Below, in pieces: positions 35,022-43,905 of a stretch of 64,000 nucleotides of DNA. The stretch is from contig JAAMEZ010000006.1 in assembly GCA_013322215.1 (NCBI GenBank), positions 682,001 through 746,000 on the forward strand. Direction: 5' to 3'. Position 1 is the first letter of the stretch. Every line of letters begins with the position of its first letter. The translations under genes and the position numbers were made by a program. Source of the DNA: Martinezella rhizogenes. GTDB lineage: Bacteria > Pseudomonadota > Alphaproteobacteria > Rhizobiales > Rhizobiaceae. The notes beneath the pieces are model-generated. The model was not told the origin of the DNA. It made no database searches and saw nothing but the letters and a program-made list of their open reading frames with translations.

Positions 35022-36983
35022 TTACTGGATCAAAACGCTATTCAAAACAATGGTTTGGACTGCCTGACCGTCTGTATAAAAGAAGGTGCTCGGGGGCGAC
35101 TGGCGGGCCTGTCTGACCTGCGGAGCGGCATCAACGATCTGGAGATACCAACCCTGCTGCTGGATGACCTGCCATGCGGTATCGGTTCCGGTAGCGTTGC
35201 GGACCTGCGCCCTTTGGAGGTTGGAGAGCGTAACGCCGGCTCGGATGACGCCAGCGTTCAAGGCCGCCTGGATGGGATCGAGGCATGCGGCCCGCATCAG
35301 CCCATATCCCTGATTATTATATGGAATGGAATTGACGTTCTGCAGAAGCTCCATAAGGGCGAGCTGAAGAGCATTATTCAACCAAATCTGGTTGACATAA
35401 CTGTCCAGCCACTGGAACTCGCCTGAGACGAGACCGGTTTGGAATTCCACGAATTGCTGGTTCGCCGTCGCGTATGCACCATAGAAGTTGTAGCCGTTAG
35501 CCGTCAGGTTATTGGCCGTCGTGGCATCGGTGACGCCAGCGATAAGGCCATCCTGGCCGCGGAAGGCAAAGGTGATGCGCCCGTTCAATGCCGTGAAGTC
35601 AATTGAGGCCGCGATGCCACAGACAAAAGCCGCGATATCGACGGCCGGCGTAGAGGCGTTGAGCGGCTGATAGATCGGGGCGATGCCATCATAGTTCGCT
35701 GCCTGCACGATGTTGCCGAAGCTCGTCGTGGCATTGTTGCTTGCCGTCGGGGTGACATCGGTATCCCACGCGATGTAGGCCCAACGCTTGTTCTGATTGT
35801 TGGTCCAAACAGCGAATTCCAGCTTCTGAACGCAGCCCGAACCATTGTCTGGATCAAAGAGCGTCATGAACGTTGCCCAATTCTGGGTAAGGTTCGTGAT
35901 GGAGGTCATGAACGCAGAAGGGCTGGTCGCTGTGGCACCCTGAGAAAGAACTGCACCGGTTACCTGTGTCACGAAGATCGGGGCGGCAAGAGTACCGGTT
36001 GCATAAGCAACGGTGGACTGATTGCCACGCGAGCCGGACTTGATGACGAAGCCGCCAGAGACAGAGTCAAAGGATACCGCGAGGGCAGATCCGGTGGCCG
36101 TCAGTGATCCGCTGGAGACGGTCTGCGTCAGATTGACGATATAGGTGCCAGTAAGGCCCGTGCCCGTACCAAGGGCGGTAATGTTGGTATTGGCAAGCGT
36201 GGTGCCGCCAGTGATGGTTTGACCGACAGACAGGGTGCCAGACGAGACAGCGGTCACGGTCAGGGTGCCATAGGAAGCGCTGACGGTCGTAGATGCAACA
36301 ACCTGCGTCTTCGATACCGCGTATTCACCGATACCGCCAGGCGTGCCGGAAATCTGCGCATCGATCTGAGTGCCTGCGGTCACACCCGTACCAGTCAGAA
36401 CCGCGCCCACAACCAGTGTACCAGAGCTGACGGCCGTCACATACATGGTATTGCCAGCGATGGAGGCGGTCACGGATGCGGTGCCTGCGGCGATCGAACC
36501 CGTCACGCTTGCGGCAGACGGAAGGGCCGTATTGAGGCCCGTCTGAATGAGCGTGGCAGCGGCAGAATAGCTCGTGGCGCCAGAAAGATTGATGCTGGCG
36601 GCAGAATAGGTGTAGCCATCCATGACAATGGACAGCGAACCAGAAAGACCCTGAAGCTGCGGGATCGTCAACTGATTGACCGGGCCGCCACGCAGATAAG
36701 CCGCCACAGATGCGGAATTATACTGCGCAAACAGGATTTCACCGGGCTTCTGCGTGGATGTGTTGAAGCCGTTGAAATAGATGGCCGCAATCGCTGTCTC
36801 CAGCGCGGATGGCCCGAAGTAATTGGAGACGGAAACGCCATCATTTGGGAACGACAAAACCGTTCCGGTCGGCACCTGGGTATTCTGGGTCAGCATCAGG
36901 CCGTTAAGAACGAGCCCACTGCCGCCGGCATTGAGCACGTTCGGATTGACGCGCACGATTTGTGAAGCCGGGATCGACGTCAT
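35022..36983 (-). CDS. Tail sheath protein (DUF3383) with two inserted modules
   Basis: 653 residues from [21 protein letters not shown], preceded by AAAGGAAAAC; a longer frame opens at 37040 but would overlap the upstream gene. DUF3383 proteins are contractile sheath subunits. The ends match the family ([20 protein letters not shown], then the C-terminal [20 protein letters not shown]). The central part carries two adjacent Gly/Thr-rich 60-residue modules plus flanking low-complexity, making it about 150 residues longer than usual. The modules probably project from the tail surface. Confidence 0.85.
   Translation of the reverse strand: MTSIPASQIVRVNPNVLNAGGSGLVLNGLMLTQNTQVPTGTVLSFPNDGVSVSNYFGPSALETAIAAIYFNGFNTSTQKPGEILFAQYNSASVAAYLRGGPVNQLTIPQLQGLSGSLSIVMDGYTYSAASINLSGATSYSAAATLIQTGLNTALPSAASVTGSIAAGTASVTASIAGNTMYVTAVSSGTLVVGAVLTGTGVTAGTQIDAQISGTPGGIGEYAVSKTQVVASTTVSASYGTLTVTAVSSGTLSVGQTITGGTTLANTNITALGTGTGLTGTYIVNLTQTVSSGSLTATGSALAVSFDSVSGGFVIKSGSRGNQSTVAYATGTLAAPIFVTQVTGAVLSQGATATSPSAFMTSITNLTQNWATFMTLFDPDNGSGCVQKLEFAVWTNNQNKRWAYIAWDTDVTPTASNNATTSFGNIVQAANYDGIAPIYQPLNASTPAVDIAAFVCGIAASIDFTALNGRITFAFRGQDGLIAGVTDATTANNLTANGYNFYGAYATANQQFVEFQTGLVSGEFQWLDSYVNQIWLNNALQLALMELLQNVNSIPYNNQGYGLMRAACLDPIQAALNAGVIRAGVTLSNLQRAQVRNATGTDTAWQVIQQQGWYLQIVDAAPQVRQARQSPPSTFFYTDGQAVQTIVLNSVLIQ
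36102..36278 (-). repeat. Shared virion module, copy 2 (sheath, second unit)
   Basis: [20 protein letters not shown] ... [22 protein letters not shown]. Confidence 0.8.
36282..36473 (-). repeat. Shared virion module, copy 3 (sheath, first unit)
   Basis: [20 protein letters not shown] ... [19 protein letters not shown]; directly adjacent to copy 2. Confidence 0.8.
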
Positions 36984-37017
36984 CGCCCGTTTTCCTTTCG
37001 ATCTGATTGTGGATGGA

Positions 37018-37953
37018 TTAGACGGCGGGATACGCCGCATCGACCTCGATCAGGTCGACATGTAGTTCATCAGCAAATTGCTGCGGTGTCCGTATGGTTT
37101 GATTTGCCTGCATGACTGCATCGATCACCCAGCGGTTCTCGATCTGCTGGTTTTCGTTCTCATAAGGCAACTGCCGGGGATCGCTCACAAAGAGCGGAGT
37201 GACATCAAAGCCCTTGGCCGCGAAGGCTCTGACCGCGTATTCATCACGGAATAGCGTCGATATCGTCTGTGCATTCTCGGCACTGTTCGGGCCATGAACA
37301 TCCAACTGAACAGTGACTTTGGTCGGCTGCAGAAAGACTTCACCACCCGATGACATCTTTTCCGATGCCACGGTTTGAGAGGGCGTGACGGTGTATGTCC
37401 CGACCCCGCCCGTGCCTGTCCCGAGAGCAATGATCTTCGTAGGGCTTGCCAACCCAACTCCGAATACCGTCTGCCCTACCGCAATCGTTCCAAAGGCCAC
37501 AGCAGTAACCGTCATGACCGCTCCAGCGATAGAGGCTGTAAACGAGACATCTTGATAGGTATCCACGTTCGTTTCCAAACGGGTCTGCATGATGGGCGTC
37601 ATCGTCACGAAATCAGGCACAGCGGGCTCAGGAACGCGGTTTGTCTGCGCCTGCACAACTTCTATGCCGGTGTACATTTTTGTGCTGGCGACGGTCTGTG
37701 AGGCGCTGAGCGTGTATGTTCCCGTGGTGCCGGTTCCACTACCGAATGCCGTGACTATCGTTCCTGGATACACACCCTCGCCAAGGATTGCGTCCCCGAA
37801 ATTGATCGTTCCCGATGCAACAGCGGTGACGGTCAAGATATTTCCAGCGATCGAACCAGTGAACTTTGCGTTTCCGCTCGGCAAGATACCGAGCAGGAAG
37901 GATCGCAGCGCAGTCAGAATGTTCGACTGCGTAGGCGACGGAGCGAAGCTCAT
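37018..37953 (-). CDS. Neck terminator protein (gp12-like) with two inserted modules
   Basis: 311 residues. The scaffold ([19 protein letters not shown] at the start; [19 protein letters not shown] and [20 protein letters not shown] at the end) is that of LIC_12616/phage neck terminator proteins. Two modules, residues 31-93 and 138-200, interrupt it at separate sites; removing both leaves about 185 residues, near the normal size. The protein joins tail to neck. Confidence 0.8.
   Translation of the reverse strand: MSFAPSPTQSNILTALRSFLLGILPSGNAKFTGSIAGNILTVTAVASGTINFGDAILGEGVYPGTIVTAFGSGTGTTGTYTLSASQTVASTKMYTGIEVVQAQTNRVPEPAVPDFVTMTPIMQTRLETNVDTYQDVSFTASIAGAVMTVTAVAFGTIAVGQTVFGVGLASPTKIIALGTGTGGVGTYTVTPSQTVASEKMSSGGEVFLQPTKVTVQLDVHGPNSAENAQTISTLFRDEYAVRAFAAKGFDVTPLFVSDPRQLPYENENQQIENRWVIDAVMQANQTIRTPQQFADELHVDLIEVDAAYPAV
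37354..37542 (-). repeat. Shared virion module, copy 4 (neck, second)
   Basis: [20 protein letters not shown] ... [20 protein letters not shown]. Confidence 0.8.
37675..37863 (-). repeat. Shared virion module, copy 5 (neck, first)
   Basis: [20 protein letters not shown] ... [20 protein letters not shown]. Confidence 0.8.
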
Positions 37954-38241
37954 TTAGCCAGCAATCTTGTAGTATGAGATATTAAGGACAGGCGAGCCAG
38001 TCTGAGCGATGAACTGGATTTTCGAAAGCGAACCAGAATATTCCAGTGCGGCTCCGGTGTTTGAGAGCGGCATACCAATCGATGCAGTCGGTGCCGTTCC
38101 ATCGTCACGCCAACGCACGGCAGCAGTATCCGCGGCAATGATTGCGACATCAGCCCCACCATTGGGTACGGTCAGCGAGACGGCTGAAGTGAGGCTGGTT
38201 ATCTGCTGATATCCAACCGGGACAAACCGTTGATCAATCAT
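37954..38241 (-). CDS. Small structural protein of the head-neck region
   Basis: 95 residues, beta-rich (VPVGYQQITSLTSAVSLTVP, AAVRWRDDGTAPTASIG). Packed directly against the neck gene. Resembles small decoration or collar proteins near connectors in Pam3-like phages; no specific family recalled. Confidence 0.65.
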   Translation of the reverse strand: MIDQRFVPVGYQQITSLTSAVSLTVPNGGADVAIIAADTAAVRWRDDGTAPTASIGMPLSNTGAALEYSGSLSKIQFIAQTGSPVLNISYYKIAG

Positions 38242-38250
38242 TGGGAATCC

Positions 38251-38628
38251 TCAGTTTTGCAGGACGCAAGCGCACTTGCACCAGCCAACAGCCCATGTTT
38301 CCAGTGGTTGAACGACAAGCCAGTTGCCGGTGTTGGCGCCGTCCGAAAGCGTGATGATGTCTCCGCCCTTTGTTCTGGTTCGGAGGACGCCGACAATATC
38401 GCCGTAGAAATAGATCCCACGAGCCGCGCCATTCTTATTGATGCCATCGACTTGAGTCAGATCCTTGAACGTCAAGGCCTGGACCTGCGCCGTTCCCGTC
38501 ACGGTGTCATACGTCGGGATCTGCGTGCCGTCGTCGTTTGTCGTGTACCCCGTGCTGACTTGCATGGAGCACGGCACGTTCGGATTTACCGATCCAATGA
38601 TTGGCGCGACAACGGCATGCAGGTTCAT
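38251..38628 (-). CDS. Head-tail connector region protein
   Basis: 125 residues from MNLHAVVAPIIGSVNPNVPC; its ATG overlaps the stop of a 33-residue membrane gene, which fixes the start. Beta-rich (VQALTFKDLTQVDG, GIYFYGDIVGVLRT). It probably belongs to the neck or stopper, by position only. Confidence 0.65.
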   Translation of the reverse strand: MNLHAVVAPIIGSVNPNVPCSMQVSTGYTTNDDGTQIPTYDTVTGTAQVQALTFKDLTQVDGINKNGAARGIYFYGDIVGVLRTRTKGGDIITLSDGANTGNWLVVQPLETWAVGWCKCACVLQN

Positions 38629-38726
38629 CCGAATATCCCCCACTGGAAATATTCAGCGGCCCGGAAAAACACGGCGGTAAGCAGGATGCCCAAACTAACT
38701 CCTGCCATGAAGCATTCCGTGTCCAT
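38625..38726 (-). CDS. 33-residue membrane peptide among head-neck genes
   Basis: MDTECFMAGVSLGILLTAVF then FRAAEYFQWGIFG: one membrane helix. ATG overlaps the upstream stop (TGATG) and its own stop overlaps the next ATG (ATGA). This double coupling makes it a likely real gene. Function is unknown. Confidence 0.55.
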   Translation of the reverse strand: MDTECFMAGVSLGILLTAVFFRAAEYFQWGIFG

Positions 38727-39175
38727 CAGAGGGCCAACGACATGAAGCTGATTTTGATCGTCCCGTTCAGCGCAGCCGAGGCATGGATGTTCTGAACGAC
38801 AATCGTGATTGTACCGTTGCCGGCCGTGGCTGTCGTCACCGTGGGCATACCAGTTGTGGCGGTGCCAAGCTGGACAGAGGCGAACACCAGATCGCTGGAA
38901 ACGATCGTGCTATTGGTGATCGTCAGTGTGTAAGTTGCGCCTGCTGCAGTCGAAAGTGCTTCCGACGTGACAATGCCAGAACCCTTGTTCAAGGTGGCTG
39001 CGCCGGCCGTGGCCGTGGCTGTCTTCGTGCCGGAATCCACAGTCAGTGTGGAAAAGCCACCCGTAGACTGCGTTGTCGCTCCAATCGGGGTGTTATCAAT
39101 AGCATTGGGCGAAAGGCCAGGGAAAAGGACATCGCCGATCGGCGGGGACCAAAGCGTAGTACCGCTCATGTTCAT
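38726..39175 (-). CDS. Beta-rich virion protein
   Basis: 149 residues, Thr/Ala/Gly-rich: STGGFSTLTVDSGTKTATAT, TLNKGSGIVTSEALS. The style is that of decoration or short fibre proteins found in metagenomic phages. Not assigned to a family. Confidence 0.6.
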   Translation of the reverse strand: MNMSGTTLWSPPIGDVLFPGLSPNAIDNTPIGATTQSTGGFSTLTVDSGTKTATATAGAATLNKGSGIVTSEALSTAAGATYTLTITNSTIVSSDLVFASVQLGTATTGMPTVTTATAGNGTITIVVQNIHASAALNGTIKISFMSLAL

Positions 39176-39184
39176 GCTCCTGTT

Positions 39185-39724
39185 TTAGGATTTAACTTCG
39201 AAGTCGACTGCGTTCAGCATCGTGCCCGAGTCAACCAATGGTTTTGTCGAGACGCCTTCTGTGCTTTCGCCGGCCGCAACGCGTCGGGCTGCTTCACCCA
39301 CCGTCTTCCCTGTCACTACAAGATCGGGATCTTCCGCTCGCATTTTGCGCAGCATAAGGGTGATCTGGCTGAGTGGCGGATTGTACGTCTCAATGATGGA
39401 ATCCTGGAGCTGCCCTTTGATAGCTGCACCGGTCTGTCCCAGCGTCTTTGCCGCATCGTATTTGTTGGCGACGAGAAGATTGCCTACAGCTTCACCCCAT
39501 TCGGGGCTTTTCGCCTCAATCATCGTGCGAAAGAAGGGGCGTGGCGGGATACCAGCCTTCGGGGCACCGAATTCTTGATAGGCCGCGATTTCTGGCACGG
39601 AAGTTCCGTCCGGATAAGTAGACCCTTCGAGGAATCCCACGTCTACGGATGCGGCTTTCGAGACATTCTTTGCGATTTCGTTAAGGGCTTTTGCCAAGCC
39701 ATCGCCGCCCTTGAGCGTTACCAT
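39185..39724 (-). CDS. Tail completion / HK97 gp10-like protein
   Basis: 179 residues. VDVGFLEGSTYPDGTSVPEI, then AYQEFGAPKAGIPPRPFFRT is diagnostic of phage gp10-like tail-completion proteins, which cap the tail tube and join it to the connector. One base overlap with the small coiled-coil gene. Confidence 0.82.
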   Translation of the reverse strand: MVTLKGGDGLAKALNEIAKNVSKAASVDVGFLEGSTYPDGTSVPEIAAYQEFGAPKAGIPPRPFFRTMIEAKSPEWGEAVGNLLVANKYDAAKTLGQTGAAIKGQLQDSIIETYNPPLSQITLMLRKMRAEDPDLVVTGKTVGEAARRVAAGESTEGVSTKPLVDSGTMLNAVDFEVKS

Positions 39725-39897
39725 CAGGCGCTTTCGCCCGAGGAAGGCTCAGGGTTGGATTTCTTGCCCTTGCCGCTCTCGGATACCGGAGCATCGCTTG
39801 CGGCTCCCTGTGAAGCCCATGCGGCTTCTAACGCCTTCAACCGATCTTCGACTTCCGCTTTCCAATCGCGGACTTCCTTGCGGAGTTCCTTGTCCAT
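39724..39897 (-). CDS. 57-residue coiled-coil protein
   Basis: Starts MDKELRKEVRDWKAEVEDRL with AAGGAGA eight bases upstream; a longer frame from 39984 lacks one. A charged helix is followed by a Ser/Gly-rich tail. Sits between an HNH gene and the tail-completion gene. Function is unknown. Confidence 0.65.
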   Translation of the reverse strand: MDKELRKEVRDWKAEVEDRLKALEAAWASQGAASDAPVSESGKGKKSNPEPSSGESA

Positions 39898-39907
39898 GGC
39901 ATTCTCC

Positions 39908-40696
39908 TTAAGCTGCTTTCGCTGACATAGCGTTCGTAGCCATGATCCACTCGGCAAAGGCCAGCAGATCATCCAATGTCGCATCGGTCTTCATCGTGTT
40001 GGCCTTCATGCTGATGATTTGAATGTTATCGCGCGTGTAACCTTTGGATGAATCAATCCTATCAACGCTAGGGGATCGTGGATTAAATCCACCTTTTTGA
40101 TCACTTGTAATCAATTCAAATCCGAACACAGGGCATCTCAATGGGGCGATGTTCTTGAGATAAATTGCTAGTTCCGCTGATGACGCAAAACCGAATTCCA
40201 GGCCGGTTCTCTTGCATCGCTGAAATATGGATGCAGCTCGTTTCGACCATGGATCAGAGGCCGGAAGAACTTCAAAGCCGTGACGTTTATTTGCCAATTT
40301 CCGACTGTTGCTGTTCTCTCCTCTCAGGGAGAGGTTCATTCGGCTAAACCGCTCACCGCCGATGCAGCGGCACGATTGGCTTTGACCCGAAGTTAATATT
40401 GAGCCCCGTACCCTACGTTTTGTGCCGCAATCGCAGACGCAATCCCAAAAATATGGGGCTTTCTTTGAGGTGGTGCCCATTACGGTCCACCGACCGAATC
40501 TTTGCCCCGTTAAATCAATCAGCGCAGCACATCCGCACGATTTGGAAGAACCGAAATTAAGCCTTCCAGTATGGACTGGTCGCTCCGTGCCGCAATCACA
40601 TCGACACATCCATTGCCTAGGAGCTTTCCCATCTAGGAGAGACAGAACTGTCCATTTCCCAAAACGTTGTCCAACAAGATTGCCAAGAGGAGCCAT
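39908..40696 (-). CDS. HNH endonuclease with two zinc-ribbon repeats
   Basis: 262 residues. Two related N-terminal units, QRFGKWTVLSLLDGKAPRQW ... CRCDCGTERPVHTGRL ... SCGC and QRFGRWTVMG ... CVCDCGTKRRVRGSIL ... SCRC, look like DNA-binding zinc ribbons of phage endonucleases. The C-terminal PSVDRIDSSKGYTRDNIQII ... NTMK is an HNH core. Like the gene at 34271 it lies inside the structural block and is probably selfish. Confidence 0.82.
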   Translation of the reverse strand: MAPLGNLVGQRFGKWTVLSLLDGKAPRQWMCRCDCGTERPVHTGRLNFGSSKSCGCAALIDLTGQRFGRWTVMGTTSKKAPYFWDCVCDCGTKRRVRGSILTSGQSQSCRCIGGERFSRMNLSLRGENSNSRKLANKRHGFEVLPASDPWSKRAASIFQRCKRTGLEFGFASSAELAIYLKNIAPLRCPVFGFELITSDQKGGFNPRSPSVDRIDSSKGYTRDNIQIISMKANTMKTDATLDDLLAFAEWIMATNAMSAKAA

Positions 40697-41143
40697 TTAC
40701 ACCACCCAATAAGGAGAGCCAGGCTGAGCTATTGGTTGAAATTGTTGAGTTACCTTCGGATAGTACCGACCCAATCGATAAGGCAACGCGAGAACCCACC
40801 ACATGGACCCATATTTCGTCTGTAGAAACCACTGGTTCGAAGTATTCAACACCAAACCCGTTGCGACAGACACGCTGCCTTCCGTTGCCGATGTGATAGG
40901 CCCTACAAGCCCGCTTGCCGGTTGAGTTGTCGAGCCATAGAGAAGCTGCGCAATATGCGCCTCCATGAGGTTCAGCAACTCAGTCTGAACGAGAACATCA
41001 CAAACCGGGCCACCGCCATCATTACGGCAATAGGCTTGTGCCATCGTCCAGATCGGGCCGTTAAGCTGATCATCCGTGACGTTGCTGAATTCTGGAAACA
41101 GCAATCGCCATGCCGCTAGATCAAACTGGACGATGACACCCAT
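40697..41143 (-). CDS. Head-tail adaptor (DUF4054)
   Basis: 148 residues. VIVQFDLAAWRLLFPEFSNV and the C-terminal GRYYPKVTQQFQPIAQPG identify DUF4054, a connector in myophages with DUF2184 capsids. Its stop is one base from the start of the following HNH gene. Confidence 0.8.
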   Translation of the reverse strand: MGVIVQFDLAAWRLLFPEFSNVTDDQLNGPIWTMAQAYCRNDGGGPVCDVLVQTELLNLMEAHIAQLLYGSTTQPASGLVGPITSATEGSVSVATGLVLNTSNQWFLQTKYGSMWWVLALPYRLGRYYPKVTQQFQPIAQPGSPYWVV

Positions 41144-41160
41144 TGCCGTGCTCCAATCTG

Positions 41161-41646
41161 TTAGGCGGCGCGGCTATCGGACTTGATGGCCGAGACATTG
41201 GCATTGTTGGAGCGGGGCCAACGTGGATCAGCCGGCACTTCCTTGCCGTTCTCGCTCTTTGTCGAAATGTCCAGGCGCTCCAAACCACTCTTGATGGAGT
41301 GGTTATTCCTTGACTGGGCCATGGCGCTTTCCGGCTTATCGGCGATGAAGATGAGCTTGTTCTTCACCATGTCGGAATGCTTGTTTGCTTCCATCCATGC
41401 TCGGGCAGTGTCTGCCGGGACATTGTATGTGAGGGCATAACCGCCATCGACAAGACCGTTCGCGACGGCACCCTGCGGAGCGCCATTACCATTGATCTTG
41501 ATCTGCGGGCCTTTCGGAACAGCCTGCTGAACAGGACGGAAACCAAGCGGCGTCTGTTCCTGAACCTCTTTCATCTCGTAGCCCTGCATATAGATGCCGG
41601 TTGGAAGTTTGCATGCAACGATCACAGTGTTTGACAGCGTGGTCAT
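41161..41646 (-). CDS. Phage head-region protein
   Basis: 161 residues, soluble; GLVDGGYALTYNVPADTARA suggests binding of a subunit or nucleotide but no family is recognised. Lies between the capsid and DUF4054 genes, where such phages often have a conserved protein of this size. Confidence 0.6.
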   Translation of the reverse strand: MTTLSNTVIVACKLPTGIYMQGYEMKEVQEQTPLGFRPVQQAVPKGPQIKINGNGAPQGAVANGLVDGGYALTYNVPADTARAWMEANKHSDMVKNKLIFIADKPESAMAQSRNNHSIKSGLERLDISTKSENGKEVPADPRWPRSNNANVSAIKSDSRAA

Positions 41647-41797
41647 ATCAGATCCTTTTGAGGGTTAGTTCGGGCAAACGTCACCTGTCGCTCAGCGATC
41701 CGGGGAGGAACGGAGCCATACGACCGTCAAGACCAGCGTCCCGGTCAGTCTGCCTTAACTTTGATTGGGAAAGCCTCGCCTCAGCACCTAACGAAGG
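41647..41797. other. Spacer between capsid and next head gene
   Basis: No convincing frame. Contains a weak inverted sequence at the capsid stop. Nothing else seen. Confidence 0.4.
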
Positions 41798-42889
41798 TTA
41801 GATGCCGAGCATGCCAGCGATGGTGAAGGTCTGGCGCAACACGGCCCCATAGGTGCCACCGCTGACCTTCTGCATGTAGTTGGACAGACCCGGGATCAGT
41901 TTGTGAGCCCGCATCTTTTCGTTGAACGCCATAAAGCCAGTTTCCTGGCCCTCAACCTCTTCAGCGATGAGCTGCATGAAGTTGCCGCCCGCGATGCCCT
42001 GCGGATTGGTCGAAGACAGTGCGCCATACTGGACAGCCGAGACAATGCGGAGGTTCGGGAAGTTCTTCTTCAGAAGATCCGAAACATTGACATTGAAAGA
42101 GTTGGTCGTGGTGAACGCAGCTTCAGATGCTGGGCTGAGTGCCAGCACCATACGCGTTTCACGATCAACCAGACCACCCGACTGAGTGACGAGCTGTGCA
42201 AACAGGCTCACAACGTCGGCATAGATTTCGTTGGCTGTTGCAGCAACCTGGTTGCCGCTATACCAGCTGGTGCCGCCCCAAGCCTTCGTTGCCGGCGTGA
42301 TAGAGGCATTCAGGTTGGGATCGTTGAGAAGGCCGTAGTTCTGCAGGCCCTGAACACCGAAGAAGTAGGTCAGGTTTGAGAACTTGTTCAGCATCACGGC
42401 TGCCGAGTAGTCAAGCTCGGAAACCCAGTTGATGCGGGCAGCGCCTGCGCGCTCCAGTTCACGTTCGCCGTACTGCTTGATGACCTGGAAGAGATAGGCC
42501 TGACGCTGCGGCCAGTTGGTATTCGAGGTCACTGCGCCGTTGTTAGCGTAGTCACCGTACGAAGACACTTCACCGGCTGCTTCCGTGATCGGGAGCATGA
42601 TGGTGTCATCGACCCAAGTGCCGCGGCGTTCTTCGCGTAGGATCTGCGTAGCCTTGTTCGGGGCAAACAGAGCCTTGAAGACCTTCGGGTCTACCATGGT
42701 CGTGAAGATCATGGGGACGGCGGAGTTCGGAGCCGTAGCGGCGAGCTGCGGCTGAGAATCCATGGCGAAAGAGAAGTCTGTGGCGAAACCATCGGGGATG
42801 TAAGACTTCACATCCGGGAGGGTGACGCCGAGTTGCTGGAACCGAATGCTGTCTTCGGCCCAGAGCGTAGATGCTTCCTGGTAATTCAT
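41798..42889 (-). CDS. Major capsid protein (DUF2184)
   Basis: 363 residues from MNYQEASTLWAEDSIRFQQL, with CAGGAGAAACTCA just before the ATG. Segments such as AGEVSSYGDYANNGAVTSN, ERELERAGAARINW and LNKFSNLTYFFGVQGLQNYG mark DUF2184 HK97-fold capsids. A longer open frame upstream is an artefact of composition. It assembles with the cement protein encoded just upstream. Confidence 0.85.
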   Translation of the reverse strand: MNYQEASTLWAEDSIRFQQLGVTLPDVKSYIPDGFATDFSFAMDSQPQLAATAPNSAVPMIFTTMVDPKVFKALFAPNKATQILREERRGTWVDDTIMLPITEAAGEVSSYGDYANNGAVTSNTNWPQRQAYLFQVIKQYGERELERAGAARINWVSELDYSAAVMLNKFSNLTYFFGVQGLQNYGLLNDPNLNASITPATKAWGGTSWYSGNQVAATANEIYADVVSLFAQLVTQSGGLVDRETRMVLALSPASEAAFTTTNSFNVNVSDLLKKNFPNLRIVSAVQYGALSSTNPQGIAGGNFMQLIAEEVEGQETGFMAFNEKMRAHKLIPGLSNYMQKVSGGTYGAVLRQTFTIAGMLGI

Positions 42890-42918
42890 TGAGTTTCTCC
42901 TGTTCTGGGCCGAAAGGC

Positions 42919-43878
42919 TTAGCCGATGCCCGGCACGTTGCTGATCTTGACGATCTCGCCGTTGGCGCCGAAGGAAGCGGCGTGCCAGGACGTTTCGACA
43001 TTGCTTGCGATGACGACTGTGCCAGATGCGGAAGTGGCGCCCTTGGAGGCGATAACCCACTTGCCGGCAGCATAGGCCGATGCGACAGACTTACCGACGA
43101 CTACACCACCCGAAGGGGTACCTGCAGAGGTGATGATGCCGTTGACCGCAATCGTGCCGGTGACGGTGCCACCGGTCGTATCGAGAACATACGGCGTCAG
43201 GGTCAGCGACGTGCTGGCAACGCTCTGGTTCGGGATATCCACCGCATAGGTGCCAGCGCCGCCAGCCGTGCCAGAGAGCTGGGAGACGATCGTGGTGCCG
43301 GTGGCAACATTCGTTCCCGTGACCAGTGCGCCCACGAAGATGGTATTCGAGACGCTGGCGATCGTCAGGACGTTGCCAACGATGGTGCCCGTACCCGTGG
43401 CAGCCGTGCCGGCAGCGATTGCCGAAGTGGTTGCCTGACCGGTCGTCGGAGAGCCGGCAGCAGCAAAGGTCACGGAACCGTCTGCGAAGTTCGCATAGGC
43501 CTTCATACCAACCTGAGCAGCAGATGCACCGCTGTTGAGGGCCCAGAAATCACCGCCCGAGAAGAGCGTTGCCTGGAAGCCTGCCGGAATGGTCATGCCA
43601 TATGCCGTCAGATAGGTCGTGATGAGACCCTGTTGGGCGCGGCCGACGAAACCAGCCACGGGGCCGGTACCGAAGTTGTTGGCTGCAGCCGGTGCATTGT
43701 CGCCATCGATCTGGCTATAGCTCAGCCATGCGAAACGGCCAATGACGAGACCGCTCGGGCCAGCAACGATAGCGCCGGGACCGGCAAGTTGAGAGAACCG
43801 CGGATTCGCGGTAGCGAAGTCGCCAACCACACCAACGGCGGGTTGGGTAGTCACAGACGACTGGATGCCGTTAGACAT
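42919..43878 (-). CDS. Capsid cement protein (Gp24-type) with inserted module
   Basis: 319 residues. QPAVGVVGDFATANPRFSQL, GRFAWLSYSQIDGDN and the end ETSWHAASFGANGEIVKISN fit structural cement proteins adjacent to DUF2184 capsids. Residues 163-226 are a copy of the shared Gly/Thr module, likely surface exposed. Decorates and stabilises the head. Confidence 0.8.
   Translation of the reverse strand: MSNGIQSSVTTQPAVGVVGDFATANPRFSQLAGPGAIVAGPSGLVIGRFAWLSYSQIDGDNAPAAANNFGTGPVAGFVGRAQQGLITTYLTAYGMTIPAGFQATLFSGGDFWALNSGASAAQVGMKAYANFADGSVTFAAAGSPTTGQATTSAIAAGTAATGTGTIVGNVLTIASVSNTIFVGALVTGTNVATGTTIVSQLSGTAGGAGTYAVDIPNQSVASTSLTLTPYVLDTTGGTVTGTIAVNGIITSAGTPSGGVVVGKSVASAYAAGKWVIASKGATSASGTVVIASNVETSWHAASFGANGEIVKISNVPGIG
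43201..43392 (-). repeat. Shared virion module, copy 6 (cement protein)
   Basis: GTIVGNVLTIASVSNTIFVG ... LSGTAGGAGTYAVDIPNQSV. The most diverged copy. Confidence 0.7.
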
Positions 43879-43905
43879 GTCGTGTTCCTTTCACTGTTGG
43901 GTGGA

